A stretch of DNA of 64,000 nucleotides from Myxococcales bacterium (GTDB taxonomy: Bacteria > Myxococcota_A > Polyangia > Haliangiales > Haliangiaceae): the NCBI GenBank assembly GCA_016717005.1, contig JADJUF010000001.1, forward strand, positions 992,001-1,056,000, given 5' to 3'. Below, piece by piece: positions 16,940-26,236 of the stretch (the first letter of the stretch is position 1; each line of letters begins with the position of its first letter). The notes below the pieces were generated by a model. That model saw only the letters and a program-made list of their open reading frames with translations. It searched no databases and was not told the DNA's origin. A program made the position numbers and the translations under genes.

Positions 16940-18228
16940 AGCGCGCGGCGGTCGCGCTCACGGCGGTGGTCCTGCTCGGCGGCTCGACCGGGGGCTTCGA
17001 GCCCAAGCTGCTCCTCGTCATCGCCGGGTTCCTGGTGTTCGCCAAGCTCGGCGGCGACCTGCTGACCCGGATCGGCATGCCGGCGGTGCTCGGCGAGCTC
17101 GCGGCCGGCATCATCATCGGCAACCTCGGCCTCGTCGGCTGGCACGATCTCGAGTTCGCGCTGGCCGACGGCAACCTGGCGTTCCTGGCCGAGCTCGGGG
17201 TCATCCTGTTGCTGTTCCAGGTCGGGCTCGAGTCGAACATGAGCCAGATGGCCAAGGTCGGCGCCGCCGCGTTCGCGGTCGCGTGCGTCGGCGTGATCCT
17301 GCCGATGGCGATGGGCTACGGCCTGCACGCGGCGCTCGCGCCCGACCGCACCTGGCACACGCACCTGTTCATCGGCGCGATCCTCACCGCGACCTCGGTC
17401 GGCATCACCGCGCGGGTGTTCAAGGACCTCGGCCAGATCGACTCGCCGACCGGGCGGGTCGTGCTCGGCGCCGCGGTGATCGACGACGTGCTCGGGCTGA
17501 TCGTGCTGGCGGTGGTGTCGGGCGTCGTCACCAGCGCCGACGGCGGCCGCGCGCTCGACGCGGCGGCGATCCTGACGATCGTCGGCAAGGCGGTCGGGTT
17601 CCTGGCGGTGGCGATCGTGCTGGGCCACCCGGTGTCGAAGCGCCTGTACCGCGCGGCCAGCGTGCTCAAGGTCCACGGCGTGCTGATCGCGACCTCGTTC
17701 GCGTTCTGCCTCGCGGTCGCGTACGCCGCCCACGAGGTCGGGCTGGCGCCGATCGTCGGCGCGTTCGCGGCCGGGCTGGTCCTCGACGAGGTCGTCTTCC
17801 ACGACCACCTGGTCAAGGGCGACCGCCCGCTCGAGACCCAGCTCGAGCCGGTCGGCCAGGTCCTGACGCCGCTGTTCTTCGTCCTGACCGGCGCCCGGGT
17901 CGATCTGAAGGCGTTCGCCAACACCGAGGCGCTGGCGCTGGCCGGCGCGCTGACCGTGGCCGCGATCGTCGGCAAGCAGGCGTGCGCGCTGGTCGCGTTC
18001 GGCGACGGCGTCCACAAGCGCTCGGTCGGCCTCGGCATGATCCCGCGCGGCGAGGTCGGGCTGATCTTCGCGGCCACCGGCGCCAACCTGACCCTGGGCG
18101 GGCAGCCGGTGATCGGCCCGACGACCTACGCCGCCGTGGTCCTGGTCGTGATGATCACCACGATCGTGACCCCGCCGCTGCTGGCGTGGTCGCTCAAGGC
18201 CGCGCCCGCGCGGGCGTCGACGCCGTGA
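16936..18228 (+). CDS. cation:proton antiporter (CPA2/KefB-type)
   Basis: 430 residues, ATG overlapping the methyltransferase stop. Twelve or so hydrophobic helices are seen, with family blocks IGMPAVLGELAAGIIIGNL, LAELGVILLLFQVGLES, AILTATSVGITARVF, and GAAVIDDVLGLIVLAVV, whose Asp pair is the likely ion-binding site. The C-terminus ends after the membrane domain (IPRGEVGLIFAATGA), with no TrkA-N domain. It exchanges Na+ or K+ for protons across the inner membrane. Ion preference cannot be read from sequence. Confidence 0.9.
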   Translation: MKRAAVALTAVVLLGGSTGGFEPKLLLVIAGFLVFAKLGGDLLTRIGMPAVLGELAAGIIIGNLGLVGWHDLEFALADGNLAFLAELGVILLLFQVGLESNMSQMAKVGAAAFAVACVGVILPMAMGYGLHAALAPDRTWHTHLFIGAILTATSVGITARVFKDLGQIDSPTGRVVLGAAVIDDVLGLIVLAVVSGVVTSADGGRALDAAAILTIVGKAVGFLAVAIVLGHPVSKRLYRAASVLKVHGVLIATSFAFCLAVAYAAHEVGLAPIVGAFAAGLVLDEVVFHDHLVKGDRPLETQLEPVGQVLTPLFFVLTGARVDLKAFANTEALALAGALTVAAIVGKQACALVAFGDGVHKRSVGLGMIPRGEVGLIFAATGANLTLGGQPVIGPTTYAAVVLVVMITTIVTPPLLAWSLKAAPARASTP

Positions 18229-18710
18229 GGCCCGCGGCCGTCGCGGCGCTCGCGCTGGCGCTGGCTGGCTGCGGCGGCGCACCGGCGCCGGCCCGCCCGC
18301 TCGGCCCGCCGCTCGACGCGCGCCTGGCCGCCCTCGACGGCGGCGAGCTCGGCCTGGCCGAGCTGCGCGGCCAGATCGTGGTCATCCACGTGTTCACGAC
18401 CTGGTCCCTCGCCGCCGATCTCGAGCGCGACGCGCTGGCCGCCGCCGACGCCCGGCCCGACGTCACCGTGATCGGCCTGGCGCTCGATCCCGAGGGCTAC
18501 CCGCTGGTGGCGCCGTGGCGCGCCGCGACCGCGGTGCCGTACCTGATCGCCCTGGGCGACGACGCCACCCGCGCCGGCGGCGGACCGCTCGGGCGCATCA
18601 CGCAGGTCCCCATGACGATCGTGCTCGACCGCGCCGGGCGGGTCACGGATCGGCTCGACCATCAGCTGTCGCCCGCCGAGCTCGACGCCGCGATCGCCCG
18701 CGCCCAATGA
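18225..18710 (+). CDS. thioredoxin-fold lipoprotein lacking the active-site cysteines
   Basis: 161 residues, GTG overlapping the antiporter stop (GTGA). A short signal peptide has lipobox ALAGC. The rest follows the TlpA/ResA pattern: a LDGGELGLAELRGQIVVIHVF strand, the TTWSLAADLERD site, and later ITQVPMTIVLDRAGRVTDR with the cis-Pro. The usual W-C-x-x-C is W-S-L-A-A, so thiol-disulfide chemistry is not possible at that site. It may act as a binding or scaffold version. Its last 25 bases are tandemly copied downstream. Confidence 0.75.
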   Translation: MRPAAVAALALALAGCGGAPAPARPLGPPLDARLAALDGGELGLAELRGQIVVIHVFTTWSLAADLERDALAAADARPDVTVIGLALDPEGYPLVAPWRAATAVPYLIALGDDATRAGGGPLGRITQVPMTIVLDRAGRVTDRLDHQLSPAELDAAIARAQ

Positions 18711-18760
18711 CGAGGTGACCGCGCGCGCCCAGCGACGCCGCGAGCGCGCGCGCCCAGCGA
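18686..18760 (+). repeat. three tandem 25-bp copies of a gene 3' end
   Basis: Units 18686-18710, 18711-18735 and 18736-18760 share the core CGCG-CGCCCA-GA and follow one another without gaps. The first is the end of the thioredoxin-fold lipoprotein gene, finishing in its TGA. In the other two the TGA position reads CGA. 25 is not a multiple of three. The next gene begins 22 bases later. Confidence 0.8.
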
Positions 18761-18781
18761 CGCCGTGTTAGTGTGCCCGCG

Positions 18782-19705
18782 ATGCGGCCCCGCGGATGCG
18801 CGCTCGTCTTCGCGATCGGAGGCGCCATCGCGGCCAGCGCGGGCACCGCCGTCGCGGCGCCGCCGCTGGCCGGGGTCGCGGTCGACGGGGCGCCGTCGCC
18901 CGAGGCCGCCGGCGCGATCACCGATGGGATCGCCGCCGCGCTCGGTCACGACGGCCCGGCGCCGGGCACGTGCGCGACGCCCGCGTGCGCGTCGACCGTG
19001 CTCACCGCCTCGGGCGCGCCCCGCGGCGTCGTGGTCACCGTCGCGATCACCGGCGACTTCCACGACCGCTTCGCGATGACCGCCGCGATCGTCGACGATC
19101 GCGGCCGCGCGCTGCGCCGCCGGCGCGAGGACTGCGAGACCTGTACGATGGGCGAGGCGGTCGGCCGGGCCCGGGCCCTGGTGACCGAGCTGGTCGACGC
19201 CGCCGACGACGATCCGGTCGCGGTCGCGCTGGTCACGACGCCGATCGACGCCGCCTTCACGATCGACGGCACCACGCGCGGCACGTCGCCGTGGTCGGGC
19301 TCGCTCACCGCGGGGCCGCACACCGTCGTGATCGGCACCGCGACCCGCGAGATCTTCGTCGAGGCCGCGGCCGAGACCGTCACGCTCACGCTCGAGGCGC
19401 CGGTCGCCCGCCGGCCGCGCAGCAACCTGCGGTTCGTGCCCTACGGCGTCGCCAGCGTCGGCGTCGTGGCGCTGATCGCGGGCGCGTACCTGGTGTCGGT
19501 CGACGGCGACCCGACCTGCCCGGTCCCGACCTGCCCCGAGGTGCGCGACACCGGCACCGGCGGCTGGCTGCTGGTCGGCGCCGGCGTCGCGTCGCTCGGC
19601 ACCGCCGGGTACCTGTACTGGCGCGATCGCCAGCGCGCGCGCCCGACGCTCGCGATCGTGCCGACCTCGGGCGGCGCCGCCGCCGTCGCCGTCGGCCGGT
19701 TCTGA
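18782..19705 (+). CDS. exported PEGA-domain-like protein with C-terminal membrane helices
   Basis: 307 residues from the ATG at 18782; a GTG at 18773 is also in frame. A signal peptide ends near VAAPP. A first domain has paired cysteines (GTCATPACAST, DCETCTMGE). About residues 140-205 look like a PEGA domain (VALVTTPIDAAFTIDG, GTSPWSGSLTAGPHTVVI). Two hydrophobic helices near the C-terminus (VASVGVVALIAGAYLVS and GWLLVGAGVASLGTAGYLY) flank a CPVPTCPE loop. This is a typical myxobacterial cell-envelope layout with unknown specific role. Confidence 0.72.
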   Translation: MRPRGCALVFAIGGAIAASAGTAVAAPPLAGVAVDGAPSPEAAGAITDGIAAALGHDGPAPGTCATPACASTVLTASGAPRGVVVTVAITGDFHDRFAMTAAIVDDRGRALRRRREDCETCTMGEAVGRARALVTELVDAADDDPVAVALVTTPIDAAFTIDGTTRGTSPWSGSLTAGPHTVVIGTATREIFVEAAAETVTLTLEAPVARRPRSNLRFVPYGVASVGVVALIAGAYLVSVDGDPTCPVPTCPEVRDTGTGGWLLVGAGVASLGTAGYLYWRDRQRARPTLAIVPTSGGAAAVAVGRF

Positions 19706-19711
19706 GTTACT

Positions 19712-19759
19712 GGGAGGAGCTTTCGCAAAGCTCCTCCCCCCAGCATGCGCTGGGGCCCC
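19712..19759. terminator. double-hairpin element, copy 1 (REP-like, likely transcript end)
   Basis: Seven bases after the PEGA-protein stop. The first hairpin has a perfect 12-bp stem (19712-19723 with 19727-19738) and a CGC loop. The second has a 7-bp stem CCCCAGC/GCTGGGG with loop ATGC (19738-19755). The 47 bases 19713-19759 are repeated exactly at 19831-19877. It may end transcription of the upstream gene and may belong to a dispersed palindromic repeat family. Confidence 0.75.
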
Positions 19760-19830
19760 CCTCCTGAAACGGCCCGGATCGTTCTGCGTGCGCGCGCGAT
19801 CGTCCCCGAGCGCGTGGCCCGCCCGACCTC

Positions 19831-19877
19831 GGAGGAGCTTTCGCAAAGCTCCTCCCCCCAGCATGCGCTGGGGCCCC
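19831..19877. repeat. double-hairpin element, copy 2 (identical 47 bp)
   Basis: Exact copy of 19713-19759 in the same orientation, with an 11-bp stem followed by the 7-bp stem. The 71 bases between the copies are unrelated in sequence. The next 100 bases (19878-19979) hold no feature I can identify. Confidence 0.85.
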
Positions 19878-19979
19878 AGGCAGGTGCAGGGGCGCTCCGA
19901 GGTCCGAGGTCGGCGCCGGGCTGCGGCGGCACGTCGAGAAGCGGCTCCACGACATGGCCCTGCGCGCCCTGCGCGCGCG

Positions 19980-20187
19980 CCGCGTGCGCTCGGCCATCGG
20001 CCAGGTCGCGCCGCTTGCGCTCGGCCATCGTCGAGCTCGCGCCGCTTGCGCTCGGCCATCGTCGAGCTCGCGCCGCTTGCGCTCGGCCATCGGCCACGTC
20101 GCGCCGCCGCGCCCGGCGCGCGGCGAGCTCGCCCCGCGTGCGCTCGGGCATCGGCCAGGTCGCGCCGCCGCGCCCGGCGCGCGGCCA
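19980..20187. repeat. 31-bp tandem array downstream of the DUF192 gene
   Basis: The core CGGCCATCG recurs at 19991, 20022, 20053 and 20084, an exact 31-base period, then once more in diverged form about 61 bases on (20145). Units alternate between GGCCAGGTCGCGCC and TCGAGCTCGCGCC endings. On the reverse strand it directly follows the stop of the DUF192 lipoprotein gene. Together with the hairpin elements it fills the 491-base gap 19706-20196, which holds no gene. There are no variable spacers, so it is not CRISPR. Confidence 0.85.
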
Positions 20188-20196
20188 GGACGGGCG

Positions 20197-20712
20197 CTAC
20201 AGCGCGGCGGCGTCGACGCCGTCGAAGGTGACCTGCGTGCCGGCGGCGACGCCGTGGGCCTTGGCCCAGCCGCCGTTGACCTCGAGCACGTACAGCGACG
20301 GCGCGCCGACGCCGCGCGAGCGCTCGTCGAGGGGCTGCATGTTCTCGAGGATGCCGACCACCTTCAGGTCCTCGCCGATGAACATGATGTCGAGCGCGAT
20401 CAGCGTGTTGTGCATCCAGAAGTGGTGATCGTCGACGTCGCCCATCAGGAACAGCATCCCGGCGTCGTCGGCGAGGAACTTGCGGTACATCAGGCCCTTC
20501 TGGACCCGGCCCGGCGACTTCACGACCTCGGCGTGGACCACCGTGGTCCCGGCGGTGCCGGCCAGCGTGATCGCCGCGGTCGGCACGGTCGGCGGCGGCT
20601 GCGCCGGTCCCGTGGGCGGCGCGGTCGACGGGCCATCCTGACCGTGGGTCCGGGCCGGCGCGCGCGAGCACGCGGCCGCGGCGAGCGAGGCGAGCAAGAT
20701 CGGTCGACGCAT
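20197..20712 (-). CDS. DUF192 family lipoprotein
   Basis: 171 residues from the ATG at 20712. A short signal peptide has a lipobox (LAAAACS). After a Pro-rich linker the DUF192 domain runs to the end: VHAEVVKSPGRVQKGLMYRK, DAGMLFLMGDVDDHHFWMHN, TLIALDIMFIGEDLKVVGI and a GGWAKAHGVAAGTQVTF close. These match the R-x-x-G-L-M-x-R and F-W-M-x-N-T blocks of the family. Its function is unknown; the fold is a small beta barrel. It lies 11 bases after the small exported protein gene, probably co-transcribed. Confidence 0.88.
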   Translation of the reverse strand: MRRPILLASLAAAACSRAPARTHGQDGPSTAPPTGPAQPPPTVPTAAITLAGTAGTTVVHAEVVKSPGRVQKGLMYRKFLADDAGMLFLMGDVDDHHFWMHNTLIALDIMFIGEDLKVVGILENMQPLDERSRGVGAPSLYVLEVNGGWAKAHGVAAGTQVTFDGVDAAAL

Positions 20713-20723
20713 CGCGCCGGAAG

Positions 20724-21194
20724 CTACCAGGAACCGGCCGCGGCTGCAGGCGCGAGGTCGACCGCGGCGGCCGCGGGCACGAGGTCGAGGCGCGCGATCA
20801 CCTCGCCGCCGCGCAGGAGCTCGACCCGCTGCACGCACGCGCCGACGACCGCGTCGAGATCGGGCTCGACCGCGACCAGCACCGGCCCGTCAGCGCCGGG
20901 CGCGAGCGACAGGGACGTCGGGCCGCCGGCCCGCGCCGTCAGCGACGTCCAGCGATCGGCCCCAGCCACCGACACGACGACCGACGCGCCCGGCGCGCCC
21001 GGCGCGGTCACGACCCGGACCGCGTCGTAGCCGCCAGCGACCTGCAGCTCGGCCCGCGCGGCGTCGGCGCAGTCGGTCCCCGCGGCCATCGGCGGCGCGG
21101 TCGGAGTCGCGAGGGCGATCCAGGGCAGGACGAACAGCGGCAGCACGCGTTCGACCAAAGCAAGCGCCGCGCCAGCGCCCGGCGCGCTGATCAC
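20724..21194 (-). CDS. small exported protein of unknown function
   Basis: 156 residues from a GTG at 21194. Hydrophobic residues 11-30 (LALVERVLPLFVLPWIALA) form a signal peptide or anchor. The mature part holds two cysteines (GTDCADA, GACVQR) that could pair, and strand-rich sequence (ASVVVSVAGADRW, PVLVAVEPDLDAVVG). I recognise no family. It ends close to the DUF192 lipoprotein start and is divergent from hemD. Confidence 0.55.
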   Translation of the reverse strand: MISAPGAGAALALVERVLPLFVLPWIALATPTAPPMAAGTDCADAARAELQVAGGYDAVRVVTAPGAPGASVVVSVAGADRWTSLTARAGGPTSLSLAPGADGPVLVAVEPDLDAVVGACVQRVELLRGGEVIARLDLVPAAAAVDLAPAAAAGSW

Positions 21195-21274
21195 CGGCGT
21201 TGACCGCTCCTGGCGTGGCTAGTCGAGCGGCCATGGCTCCCCGTGGGGTCAGCCGTCCTGGTACGGTCGTCCCC

Positions 21275-22012
21275 GTGCGGGTAGTGGCGACCCGGAACCC
21301 CGACGAGCTCGACGCCTACGCCGCCGCGCTGGGACCGCGGGTCGAGCTGATCGCGCTGCCGCTGGTGCACGAGCGCCCGCCCACGCCGGACGAGGTGGTG
21401 GCGCTGCTGGAGGCGATCGCGACCCCTGGGCTCACCGGCCTGTGGCTGGCCAGCGCCCGCGCGGTGGCGCCCGCGGTCGCCGCCTTGCTGACCGCGGGCA
21501 TCGCGCCGCCGCGCGCCTTCACCGTCGGCGCCCGCACCGCGGCCGCGGCCCGCGCCGCCGGCCTGACCGCCGAGTCACTCGGGGACGACGGCGCCTCCGC
21601 CGCCCACGCGCTCGCGGCCCGGGGCCTGGGGGGCGCAACGCTCCTGGCCCCGCGCGCCGCCGGCGGCCGCGATGACGCCCTGGCCATCCTGACCGCGGCC
21701 GGCGCGACCGTGCTGCCGGTCGTGGCCTACCGGCTCGAGCCGCGCCCGGCCGACGATCCGGCCCTGGCGCCGGGGCTGGCCGCGCTGGCCGGCGCCGCCG
21801 CGTGCCTGGTGTTCGCCCCGTCGCAGGTGCAGGCGCTCGCCGCGCTGGTCGACCTGCGGCGCTTGCCCCCGCTGGTGGCGATCGGCCCGACGACCGCCGC
21901 GGCGCTGATCGAGCGCGGGGTCGCGACCGCTGCGGTCGCCGCCACCCCGGACCCGGCCGGCATGGCGGCGGCGCTGGCCTCGGTGTATCCAGACGGCCAT
22001 GAACTTCCCTGA
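21275..22012 (+). CDS. hemD: uroporphyrinogen-III synthase
   Basis: 245 residues from the GTG at 21275 (MRVVATRNPDELDAYAAAL). The longer reading from 21200 has no protein-like sequence upstream. HemD closes hydroxymethylbilane to uroporphyrinogen III in tetrapyrrole synthesis. Although HemD sequences vary greatly, the two-lobe pattern is visible: LPLVHE, LWLASARAVAPAVAALL, AFTVGARTAAAARAAG, TLLAPRAAGGRDDALAIL, LVFAPSQVQALAALV and VAIGPTTAAALIERGV. The overlap with hemB (14 bases) supports the call. Confidence 0.85.
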   Translation: MRVVATRNPDELDAYAAALGPRVELIALPLVHERPPTPDEVVALLEAIATPGLTGLWLASARAVAPAVAALLTAGIAPPRAFTVGARTAAAARAAGLTAESLGDDGASAAHALAARGLGGATLLAPRAAGGRDDALAILTAAGATVLPVVAYRLEPRPADDPALAPGLAALAGAAACLVFAPSQVQALAALVDLRRLPPLVAIGPTTAAALIERGVATAAVAATPDPAGMAAALASVYPDGHELP

Positions 22013-22976
22013 CTACCGCGCGCGCCGCGTCCGCCGGACCGAGGGCCTCCGTCGCATGGTCCGCGAGACCCGGCTGTCGGTCGACAACCTGTGCTACCCG
22101 CTGTTCTGCGCGCCGGGCCAGGGCGTGGCCAAGCCGATCACCTCGATGCCGGGCCAGCACGTGTGGTCGGTCGACAAGGCCGTCGACGCCGCCGCCGCCG
22201 CGTACGACGCCGGCATCCCGTCGGTGATCCTGTTCGGCATCCCCGAGAAGAAGGACGCGGTCGGATCCGAGGCGTGGTCGGCCAACGGCGTGGTCCAGCG
22301 CGCGATCAAGGCCATCAAGAAGCGCGTGCCCGAGCTGGTCGTGGCCGCCGACGCGTGCTTCTGCGAGTACACCGATCACGGCCACTGCGGCGTGGTCCAC
22401 GAGCGCGCGCTCGACAACGACGCGTCGCTCGAGAACCTGGCCCGGACGGTCGTGTCCTACGCCCGCGCCGGCGTCGACATCGTCGCGCCGTCGGGGATGC
22501 TCGACGGCTTCGTCGGCGCCTGCCGCGAGTCGCTCGACGAGGACGGCTTCACGAACACCTCGATCATGGCGTACTCGGCCAAGTACGCGTCGGCCTACTA
22601 CGGCCCGTTCCGCGACGCGGTCGACAGCACGCCGCAGTACGGCGACCGCCGCGGCTACCAGATGGATCCGGCCAACGCGGCCGAGGCCGTGCGCGAGGTG
22701 ACGATGGACGTCAGCGAGGGCGCCGACATCGTCATGGTCAAGCCGGCGCTGGCCTACCTCGACGTGATCCGCGTCGTCGCCGACGAGGTCAACCTGCCGA
22801 TCGCCTGCTACAACGTCAGCGGCGAGTACGCGATGATCGAGGCCGCGGCCGCCAACGGCTGGATCGATCGCGATCGCACGGTGCTCGAGACCCTGACCGG
22901 CATGCGCCGCGCCGGCGCCGACATCTTGATCACCTACCACGCGATGCTGGCCGCCCAGCTGCTCGCGAAGGCGTAG
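21999..22976 (+). CDS. hemB: delta-aminolevulinic acid dehydratase (porphobilinogen synthase)
   Basis: 325 residues, the usual length. It condenses two 5-aminolevulinate molecules to porphobilinogen. The zinc-type cysteine cluster ACFCEYTDHGHCG is intact, as are the Schiff-base lysines in MAYSAKYASAYYGPFRDA and IVMVKPALAYLD. The GDRRGYQMDPANAAEA and YNVSGEYAMI blocks match the family. It overlaps hemD. Three-cysteine zinc sites distinguish it from the magnesium-only enzymes of many proteobacteria. Confidence 0.97.
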   Translation: MNFPDYRARRVRRTEGLRRMVRETRLSVDNLCYPLFCAPGQGVAKPITSMPGQHVWSVDKAVDAAAAAYDAGIPSVILFGIPEKKDAVGSEAWSANGVVQRAIKAIKKRVPELVVAADACFCEYTDHGHCGVVHERALDNDASLENLARTVVSYARAGVDIVAPSGMLDGFVGACRESLDEDGFTNTSIMAYSAKYASAYYGPFRDAVDSTPQYGDRRGYQMDPANAAEAVREVTMDVSEGADIVMVKPALAYLDVIRVVADEVNLPIACYNVSGEYAMIEAAAANGWIDRDRTVLETLTGMRRAGADILITYHAMLAAQLLAKA

Positions 22977-22989
22977 CCGGGCGCCCCGG

Positions 22990-23817
22990 CTACCAGGCCA
23001 GGGCCACGCCGACCGTGGTCGCGCCGCCGCCGCGCGCGACCACCGGCATCGGCGTCGACGGGCCGCACTCGGTGTGGAGCAGGTACGGCACCGCGACCCC
23101 GAAGCCGGCGCCCAGGGCCCAGCCGGTGAGCACGTCCGAGGCCCAGTGCTTGTCGGCGCCGATGCGCAGGTAGCCGGTCGCCAGCGCCATCGGCACGGTC
23201 GTCGCCCAGACCAGCCAGGCCCGGCGGTAGCCGCGCAGCGTCGCGGTCGTGCCGGCCCCGACCGCCAGGCTCATCGCCAGGGTCGAGTGGCCCGAGTAGA
23301 ACGACAGGTTGTTGTCGGCCGGATCCGCGGTGCCGGCCTTGTCGCCCGGCGCCAGCGCGTGCACGAACGGGCGCTCGCGCCCGACCAGCGCCTTGACGAC
23401 GTAGTTGACGGTGGCCGCGAGCACGCCGGTCTCGGCCAGGATCACGCCGTTGTGGAACCAGTCGCCGCCGCGGCCGTCGAGCCCGCCGACCAGATCGGTC
23501 ATGGCCGCGGCGACGATCGGCGTCACCCCGAACCCGACGATGTTCGACAGCGTGTGCGCGGTGCCGGTCGAGCTCCAGCGCAGCTTGTCGCGGACGGCGG
23601 TGTCGAAGCCGTTGCTCGCGCACCAGCGGCACGCGCTCGGCGACAGCGAGTCCTTGGCCGCGACCTCGCCGACCGTGTAGAGGATCGCGCCGATCGCGAT
23701 GATCGGCACGTCGCGGCGGTGGTGGGCCTTGAGCCGGCGCTCGGCCGCGGCCGGCGCGGCCGCCAGGCCCCAGACCAGCGCCGCGGCGACGACGAACGCG
23801 AGCGGAGTCCGACCCAT
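22990..23817 (-). CDS. PAP2-family phosphatase, tandem paralog A
   Basis: 275 residues from the ATG at 23817, with a signal-like N-terminus (FVVAAALVWGLAAAPAAAE). The three acid-phosphatase motifs are present: KALVGRERP, YSGHST, and GYLRIGADKHWASDV with the catalytic His and Asp. Probable substrates are lipid phosphates or undecaprenyl pyrophosphate in the periplasm. A conserved CRWC pair (about residues 62-65) is shared with paralog B. It ends in GATTVGVALAW, the same residues as paralog B. It is convergent with hemB, 13 bases between stops. Confidence 0.85.
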   Translation of the reverse strand: MGRTPLAFVVAAALVWGLAAAPAAAERRLKAHHRRDVPIIAIGAILYTVGEVAAKDSLSPSACRWCASNGFDTAVRDKLRWSSTGTAHTLSNIVGFGVTPIVAAAMTDLVGGLDGRGGDWFHNGVILAETGVLAATVNYVVKALVGRERPFVHALAPGDKAGTADPADNNLSFYSGHSTLAMSLAVGAGTTATLRGYRRAWLVWATTVPMALATGYLRIGADKHWASDVLTGWALGAGFGVAVPYLLHTECGPSTPMPVVARGGGATTVGVALAW

Positions 23818-23881
23818 CCCGCGACTATCGGCGTCGACGCGGCCGGCGTCCACCCGCGCGGCCGCGGGTTTCGCGCCCGAC

Positions 23882-24013
23882 CTACCAGGCCAGCGCCACG
23901 CCGCGGGCGCGGGCGATCTACCGGCCAGCGCCACGCCGACGGTGCTGGCGCCGCGGGCGCACGACCTACCAGGCCAGCGCCACGCCGACGGTGGTGGCGC
24001 CGCGGGCGCGGCC
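23882..24013 (-). repeat. three copies of the PAP2 paralog B gene 3' end
   Basis: The stop-containing segment CTACCAGGCCAGCGCCACGC of paralog B (starting 23966) recurs downstream at 23882 and, with a 3-base loss, at 23918. Spacings are 36 and 48 bases. All three units keep the TAG on the gene strand. The units also carry the GCGCCGCGGGCGC stretch. The same 3' end occurs once in paralog A (22990) but is not repeated there. Confidence 0.85.
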
Positions 24014-24775
24014 GATCACCGGCGTCGGCACGTCGACGCGGTGCAAGAGCCACGGCACGCCGGCACCGATGGCCGCGCCCGTCGCCCAGCCGATGACGAC
24101 GTCGGACGCCCAGTGCTTGTCGGCGGCGATGCGCAGGTAGCCCGTGGCCACCGCCACCGGCACGCCGACCGCCCACACCAGGCGGGCGTGGCGGTAGCCG
24201 CGCATCGTCGCGACCGTGCCGGCGGCCACCACCAGCGACGTCGCCAGGGTCGAGTGGCCCGAGTAGAACGAGCGGTTGTTCGCGCTCGCGTCGGGCTTGT
24301 CGGCTGGCGCCAGCGCGTGGACGTCGGGGCGCTCGCGCCCGACCAGCGACTTGACCGTGTAGCTGGTCGCCATGGCCAGGAGCGCCGCCTCGGCGACGAC
24401 GAGGCCGTCGTCGAGCGCCTGGCCGGCGCCGCCGTCGGCGAGCGCCAGGTACGTCAGGCCGAGCGCCACCGCCGGCGCCGCCACGTAGGCGGTGACGTCG
24501 GACGCGGTGTCGGCGGTCGCCGGCGACGACCACCGCAGGCCGTCGCGCACCCCGACGTCGAGCGGGTTGGCCGCGCACCAGCGGCAGCGCGCCGGCGTCA
24601 GCGCGTCGGTGGCGAGGCCGCTGACCAGCCCGTAGGTCAGGCCGCCGACCAGCACGATCGGGACCTCGCGCGCGCGCTTGACCCGCAGCCGCGGCTCGGC
24701 CGTGGCCGTCGGCGCGAGGGCGAGCGCCGCGGCGATCACCAGCGCTCCAGCCCAGCGCGACCGTCGCGGCATCAT
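23966..24775 (-). CDS. PAP2-family phosphatase, tandem paralog B
   Basis: 269 residues with a signal peptide (ALVIAAALALAPTATAEP). Motifs: KSLVGRERP, YSGHST, and GYLRIAADKHWASDV. It aligns with paralog A over its whole length, including CRWC (about residues 63-66), the LRWSS block and the C-terminal GATTVGVALAW, so the pair arose by tandem duplication. Membrane helices surround the motifs. Probably an inner-membrane lipid-phosphate phosphatase facing the periplasm; the substrate is unknown. Its 3' end is repeated downstream. Confidence 0.85.
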   Translation of the reverse strand: MMPRRSRWAGALVIAAALALAPTATAEPRLRVKRAREVPIVLVGGLTYGLVSGLATDALTPARCRWCAANPLDVGVRDGLRWSSPATADTASDVTAYVAAPAVALGLTYLALADGGAGQALDDGLVVAEAALLAMATSYTVKSLVGRERPDVHALAPADKPDASANNRSFYSGHSTLATSLVVAAGTVATMRGYRHARLVWAVGVPVAVATGYLRIAADKHWASDVVIGWATGAAIGAGVPWLLHRVDVPTPVIGRARGATTVGVALAW

Positions 24776-24835
24776 CGTGGCGAGGATCGCAGGCTTGGGG
24801 CGCGCGGTCCACCGCCGGCGCGCCGCCCGCCGCGA

Positions 24836-26232
<1,397 letters not shown>

Positions 26233-26236
<4 letters not shown>

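Noticed and set aside
19980..20187. Possible CRISPR array
   Set aside because: Units are directly abutting with 31-base period and no unique spacers; no cas genes in the window.
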